A stretch of DNA of 64,000 bases. Origin: Marinovum sp048263515 (GTDB lineage: Bacteria > Pseudomonadota > Alphaproteobacteria > Rhodobacterales > Rhodobacteraceae). Each line of letters begins with the position of its first letter. The stretch's first letter is position 1. The stretch lies in assembly GCF_048263515.1 (NCBI RefSeq), contig NZ_JBLXEC010000006.1, forward strand, positions 140,747 to 204,746. Reading direction: 5' to 3'. Both the position numbers and the translations under genes were made by a program. Positions 60,708-64,000 of the stretch are shown one piece after another. Below the pieces are notes generated by a model. The model made no database searches. It saw only the letters and a program-made list of their open reading frames with translations, and was not told the origin of the DNA.

Positions 60708-61631
60708 GGCAAACCCATTATTGTGTATGCAACGATAGCACGTATAAGCCCGTAGCTTAAGGATGTCAAACATTAAACTTCGTGATTTCCGTCATCATGT
60801 ATTTTACACATGCAGGCGGCACCGCAGTTGGTCGCGAGAATCCGCGGGAGCCTGGGGAACACGCCCGTTGTGATACGCCTACCTCAGAGACGGTCCCATC
60901 ATGACCGCTAACGGGACCGGCGAAACGGTAACGGCCACGCCGAAGGCGTAGGCTGGCCAAGTGGTAATTGGGCTTGCGCGCAAGACCATAGCAATGCCGC
61001 CACAGTCGCCTGCAACCGTGATACCGGGTAGACAATTAAGGCCAGCGTCGAAAGAACTGGAACCTTCAGTAGCCATAGTCGAGCCCGTTGGGGTAAAGCC
61101 GTCTCCTTTCTGGCTCGTTGCTGTGGGGGGCAAGCTCCACAGAAATTTGATGGTTTGGTGAACCATCGATCCGAGCAGAGATCGGGTTCGAACGCGGCGC
61201 CGATTTTTCGCTGAGGAACGCTCCCTCGACAGTCAGCCCGACATAGAAGTCCAGCAGGAAAGAGTCCCGTCCGTCAGTAAGCCCTGCGAGAAGGACAGCC
61301 GCGCCATCCCTTAGTCCAGTCGGATCAAATATTCGGCTTCCAAATCGGCCAGCGCCCCGGCCGAACCAAATGTGCGCAAGGACGTCGCCATACTATCTGG
61401 GTGGTCGCCATCCGGCCTCCGCCGACAGCCGACCGCCGACCGCCGAAGATACGCCCGACAAAGCGCAGCTCTTCTTGATAAGAGCTCTCCGGAGCGGCCA
61501 TGACGTGTGACACTTGAGGGTCCAGAGCCGACATTCTGTGGAATAGGCCGGTTCGGGCGGATGACAATTAGCAGGAGCGCAGCCATAGTGGCGAGTGTTA
61601 AGAAACTTCGAAGAAACAAGCCGATAGAAGA
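60708..61631. other. Long gene-poor region
   Basis: About 920 bases between divergent genes. Short frames exist on both strands, such as one on the minus strand at 60879-61166, but none has a convincing ribosome site or family match. A T-arm-like GGTTCGAAC near 61185 lacks the rest of a tRNA. Confidence 0.4.
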
Positions 61632-62792
61632 ATGAAATCTGCACTACTGGACAGCGCCAATCGCCCGAAGCTACTTCTCGAACGTTCGGAATTGTCTTCC
61701 GGACACGCCGAAACATGGCTTCAAGCCCTCCTCTTCGAACAGCCTGATCTCGTCCCGCTCGATGCGTTAGACCCAGGGGCAGGGGCAATGATACCGCTGG
61801 TTCGAGAGCTCGCGCTGTCAAAGGCTGGTGGCCGCGTATACCTCGACATTCTCGGAGTCACGCCGCGGGGACGTTTGGTCCTGATCGAATGCAAATTATG
61901 GCGGAACCCGCAGGCGCGTCGCGAAGTGGTCGCGCAAATCCTGGAATATGCCGCACTTCTCCGGCGATGCAGTTACGCCGACTTGACGGCACAGCTTAAG
62001 GCTCGACACGGCTTTGAAGGCCAAAACCCGATCTACGAGCGTGTTAGATCTGAGAGCGACCTGGGGGAAGCAGCATTCGCGGATCGTGTGGCTGAAAACC
62101 TCCGGACAGGCGATTTCGATCTCATTGTCGCCGGCGATGGGATTCGCGAAGACATGTCGGTCATCGCGGATCATCTCAGCCATCACGGGGCGCGGTTAGC
62201 CCTCGTAGAGTTCCAAATCTGGGAAGACGGCGCTGGAACGCAACTCGTCGTCCCAAGCATCCCGTTTCGAACGGAAGTGCACCGCCAACGCATTCTGGTG
62301 ACGTCGGATGGCATACCCCTGGAGGTCGACAATCGCGAAAGCGATGTTGAGGTGGAAACCGTCACCGATCCGGGCAGCGCCGACCGAAGGGCGCAGAATC
62401 GAGCCTTCTGGCAACGTTTCATCGACGAGGTAGACTTCGATCATCCGGAGCAACCCAGCCCGCGGCATGGAGGCAACAACTGGATACGGATTCCGCTCCC
62501 TGGCGATGTTTGGATGACCGCGTATCGGAACGATCGCATGACCGGCCTGTTCATTCCTAAAAAGCATGTTGATGCGGTAGCAGATCTCCTCCGTGAGGAG
62601 GGTGAGGCCATCCGGCAGGAAATAAGCCTGCCAGGGCTGCGCTTCCACACACTGGATGATCCTGCGAAGCCCACGATTGCCGTCGATGAGCCTCTCACGG
62701 CCTTGCCGAGCGAGGATGCACAGATCGAATGGCTGACAGAAACAGCAAACCGCCTCGTGAATGCACTGCGTCCACGCCTCCGGGAGGGATAA
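61632..62792 (+). CDS. PD-(D/E)XK superfamily nuclease-like protein (RecB-type core)
   Basis: 386 residues. The catalytic core is near the N-terminus: D72 in VYLDILGV, E86-x-K88 in VLIECKLWRNP, and a Q-x3-Y motif at Q102-Y106 (AQILEY) as in RecB-type nucleases. The rest is an unknown domain with GGNNWIRIPLPGDVWMTAYR-like beta segments near 290, followed by a helical end. No membrane segment. It stands alone on the plus strand opposite the nuclease operon. DNA cleavage is likely; a defence role is inference from position. Confidence 0.82.
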   Translation: MKSALLDSANRPKLLLERSELSSGHAETWLQALLFEQPDLVPLDALDPGAGAMIPLVRELALSKAGGRVYLDILGVTPRGRLVLIECKLWRNPQARREVVAQILEYAALLRRCSYADLTAQLKARHGFEGQNPIYERVRSESDLGEAAFADRVAENLRTGDFDLIVAGDGIREDMSVIADHLSHHGARLALVEFQIWEDGAGTQLVVPSIPFRTEVHRQRILVTSDGIPLEVDNRESDVEVETVTDPGSADRRAQNRAFWQRFIDEVDFDHPEQPSPRHGGNNWIRIPLPGDVWMTAYRNDRMTGLFIPKKHVDAVADLLREEGEAIRQEISLPGLRFHTLDDPAKPTIAVDEPLTALPSEDAQIEWLTETANRLVNALRPRLREG

Positions 62793-63385
62793 CTGCTGGG
62801 CAATTTCGAAAAGAGTGTCAGCATCATCAGATTTGGTCGGCAAGCGCGAAGGTTGAGAAAAAATGACCTATCGTCAGCTCATACTGGCCGCCGCCAGGGC
62901 GTCTTTGCGCTGCTGTGCGGCGATGTCTCAACGACATTGGCATCTGCCGAAAGCCACCCAACACTCCGGAAGGTTGTCCGGGGGATTTCGATGGAACGTG
63001 AGCCAAACCTTATCAGCTCAGGCGCTTCGCAGCGCATGCTGGAGGAGGGCGGCCCTTTATAGGTTGGGATATATAAGCTCGAGGGCGGGGAAGCCTGGAC
63101 TTTGGAAGTTGTGACCGAAGATGGATTTTCCATTGTTGTGAGACGATCCGATCAAGGATGATCAGGTCACATTCAGGAAGGGGTTGCAATCATTCGCACC
63201 GAAGGCGCAGCGGCACTTGTCAATGCCGGATCAAACGTCCGGCCGTTCACGCGGTAGGACACACATGACGGCCCAGAGCTGCCACACAAGATCACCATAA
63301 ATGCTGCGGGGCAGCTTTCGCAGTGCGGACCTTCAAACGCGTGCGCTGCAAATGGATGGTGCCCCAAGATCGAGGGGGGATTACC
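62793..63385. other. Region without a supported gene
   Basis: About 590 bases. Fragments such as EVVTEDGFSIVVRRSDQG near 63105-63160 look protein-like but have no start or continuation, suggesting remnants of a disrupted gene. Confidence 0.4.
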
Positions 63386-63715
63386 GGGGCCGGAGGGCCC
63401 GGGGCAGGTCACCCTCCGGCTCCATCTCGTGATCCGCCGCATAGGCGGCTGAGAAAAACCTCGGAAATTCATTTCCGAAACCACGCGGACGACACCATGT
63501 CCGTTGAGTAAGCCGCCGCATAGGCGGTTGGGGGCCGGAGGGCCCGGCGCAAGCCACCCTCCGGTTCCACCTCGTGAGCCGCCGCATAGACGGCTGAGAA
63601 AAACCTCGGAAATTCATTTCCGAAACCACGCGGACGACACCATGTCCGTTGAGTAAGCCGCCGCATAGGCGGTTGGGAGCCGGAGGGCCCGGCGCAAGCC
63701 ACCCTCCGGCTCTAT
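63386..63715. repeat. 145-bp tandem repeat, two full copies and a partial third
   Basis: Copies begin at 63386, 63531 and 63676 (partial, about 40 bases). Each unit holds four small palindromes: CCGGAGGG...CCCTCCGG, CCGCCGCATAGGCGG (at 63434, 63579 in a variant with AGACGG), TCGGAAAT-tc-ATTTCCGA, and a second CCGCCGCATAGGCGG (63513, 63658). The first CCGCC-GCATA-GGCGG in each unit is followed by CTGAGAAA. Confidence 0.85.
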
Positions 63716-63776
63716 TTGCCATCTTCCGCGAGAGCGTCCAGATAAGCGTTTCTGCCTGCCCGGCCCTTCGCGGACG

Positions 63777-64000
63777 GTAGTGTCCTGTCACGTGGTGGAC
63801 TTTCACGCTGCGCTGACGGTGCAATCGGGGTGGCCATCGTGGACGTCGATTATGGTGGAGTTTGCGGACTTCAACCACAGACCGAGGGAGACCCCGATGA
63901 CCGACACCAACATGCCCCTGATCGAGCTGCTGCAAAAGCATGATGAGGGCGACTTTCTCCGCGCTGTGACCGAGGCGATGCTTCACACGTTGATGGAGCA
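63777..64000 (+). mobile_element. IS256-family insertion sequence, left end
   Basis: The element continues past the window. The left boundary is estimated at about 63777, where the sequence changes to GTAGTGTCCTGTCACG, a plausible terminal repeat. The right end, target duplication and inverted repeat pair cannot be seen. Confidence 0.6.
63897..64000 (+). CDS. IS256-family transposase, N-terminal part
   Basis: The first 34 residues, MTDTNMPLIELLQKHDEGDF and LRAVTEAMLHTLME, match the start of IS256/mutator-type transposases, which are DDE enzymes of about 400 residues. AGGGAG lies upstream of the ATG. The gene is cut by the window edge. Confidence 0.8.
   Translation, partial: MTDTNMPLIELLQKHDEGDFLRAVTEAMLHTLME

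Noticed and set aside
60879..61166. 95-codon minus-strand frame
   Set aside because: Composition is partly protein-like, but there is no ribosome site, no family match and no conserved neighbour.
61175..61200. tRNA remnant around GGTTCGAAC
   Set aside because: Only a T-arm-like string; flanks do not pair and no other arms are present, so not a gene or a clear attachment site.
63429..63680. CRISPR array of type I-F
   Set aside because: Stem, loop and handle resemble I-F repeats, but intervals are 51 and 38 bases instead of about 32, the interval sequences are identical between copies, half of the repeats lack the handle, and no cas gene is in the window. Recorded as a tandem repeat.

Overview
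The window looks like a chromosomal stretch of a marine-type alphaproteobacterium of the order Rhodobacterales (Rhodobacteraceae / Roseobacter group). The signs are high GC, GTG/TTG starts and RSY-like Shine-Dalgarno spacing, a Paracoccus-type ATP synthase zeta inhibitor, betaine-homocysteine methyltransferase, TRAP transport, an rpoN paralog outside its usual locus, and the overall gene content. No genus can be fixed from the sequence alone.

Layout. 1-19.6 kb is mostly core metabolism: a radical SAM protein (cut by the window edge), bmt, the zeta subunit, purC-purS-purQ, a DctB/DctD two-component pair, pabB/pabC, arginase with ornithine cyclodeaminase and a divergent Lrp-type regulator, dsbB and a YqaA protein, tRNA-Leu(CAA), then a periplasmic redox cluster (Crp-type regulator, three c-type cytochrome genes, small His-rich proteins, multicopper oxidase). 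19.8-22.5 kb holds an uncharacterised group: a 19-codon leader, a coiled-coil protein, a beta-propeller protein, a 59-residue protein and a convergent 316-residue protein.

The centrepiece is 22.6-41.6 kb. It has a second-copy sigma-54 gene, a 490-bp control region with phased repeats and a good -24/-12 promoter, and then a complete group-5 soluble diiron monooxygenase operon of the propane monooxygenase type (large subunit, reductase, small subunit, coupling protein). Downstream are an amidohydrolase, a DUF59 protein, a dedicated GroEL-like chaperonin and a zinc alcohol dehydrogenase. katG, an unknown 163-residue protein and a GAFTGA-bearing sigma-54 activator follow. A TRAP transporter closes the block. 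The simplest reading is a self-contained gaseous-alkane or ketone oxidation module with its own sigma factor/activator pair, folding help, peroxide defence and perhaps uptake of an organic acid.

42-54.4 kb returns to ordinary chromosomal genes: cold shock protein, a PTP-like protein, a 993-residue HWE-type sensor kinase with a single-domain response regulator, a GntR regulator with a perfect operator upstream of a VOC / Tat-subunit / GMC-oxidoreductase operon, a LysR regulator and a DJ-1/PfpI protein.

54.6-64 kb is an accessory region: sparser genes, small unknown proteins, decayed LysR and luciferase-like remnants, an operon ending in a GIY-YIG + DEDDh-exonuclease + probable DNA-recognition fusion, a RecB-like PD-(D/E)XK protein, a 145-bp tandem repeat whose palindromes resemble type I-F CRISPR repeats, and an IS256-family transposase cut by the right edge. 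This stretch is the best place to look for an undescribed nucleic-acid defence system.
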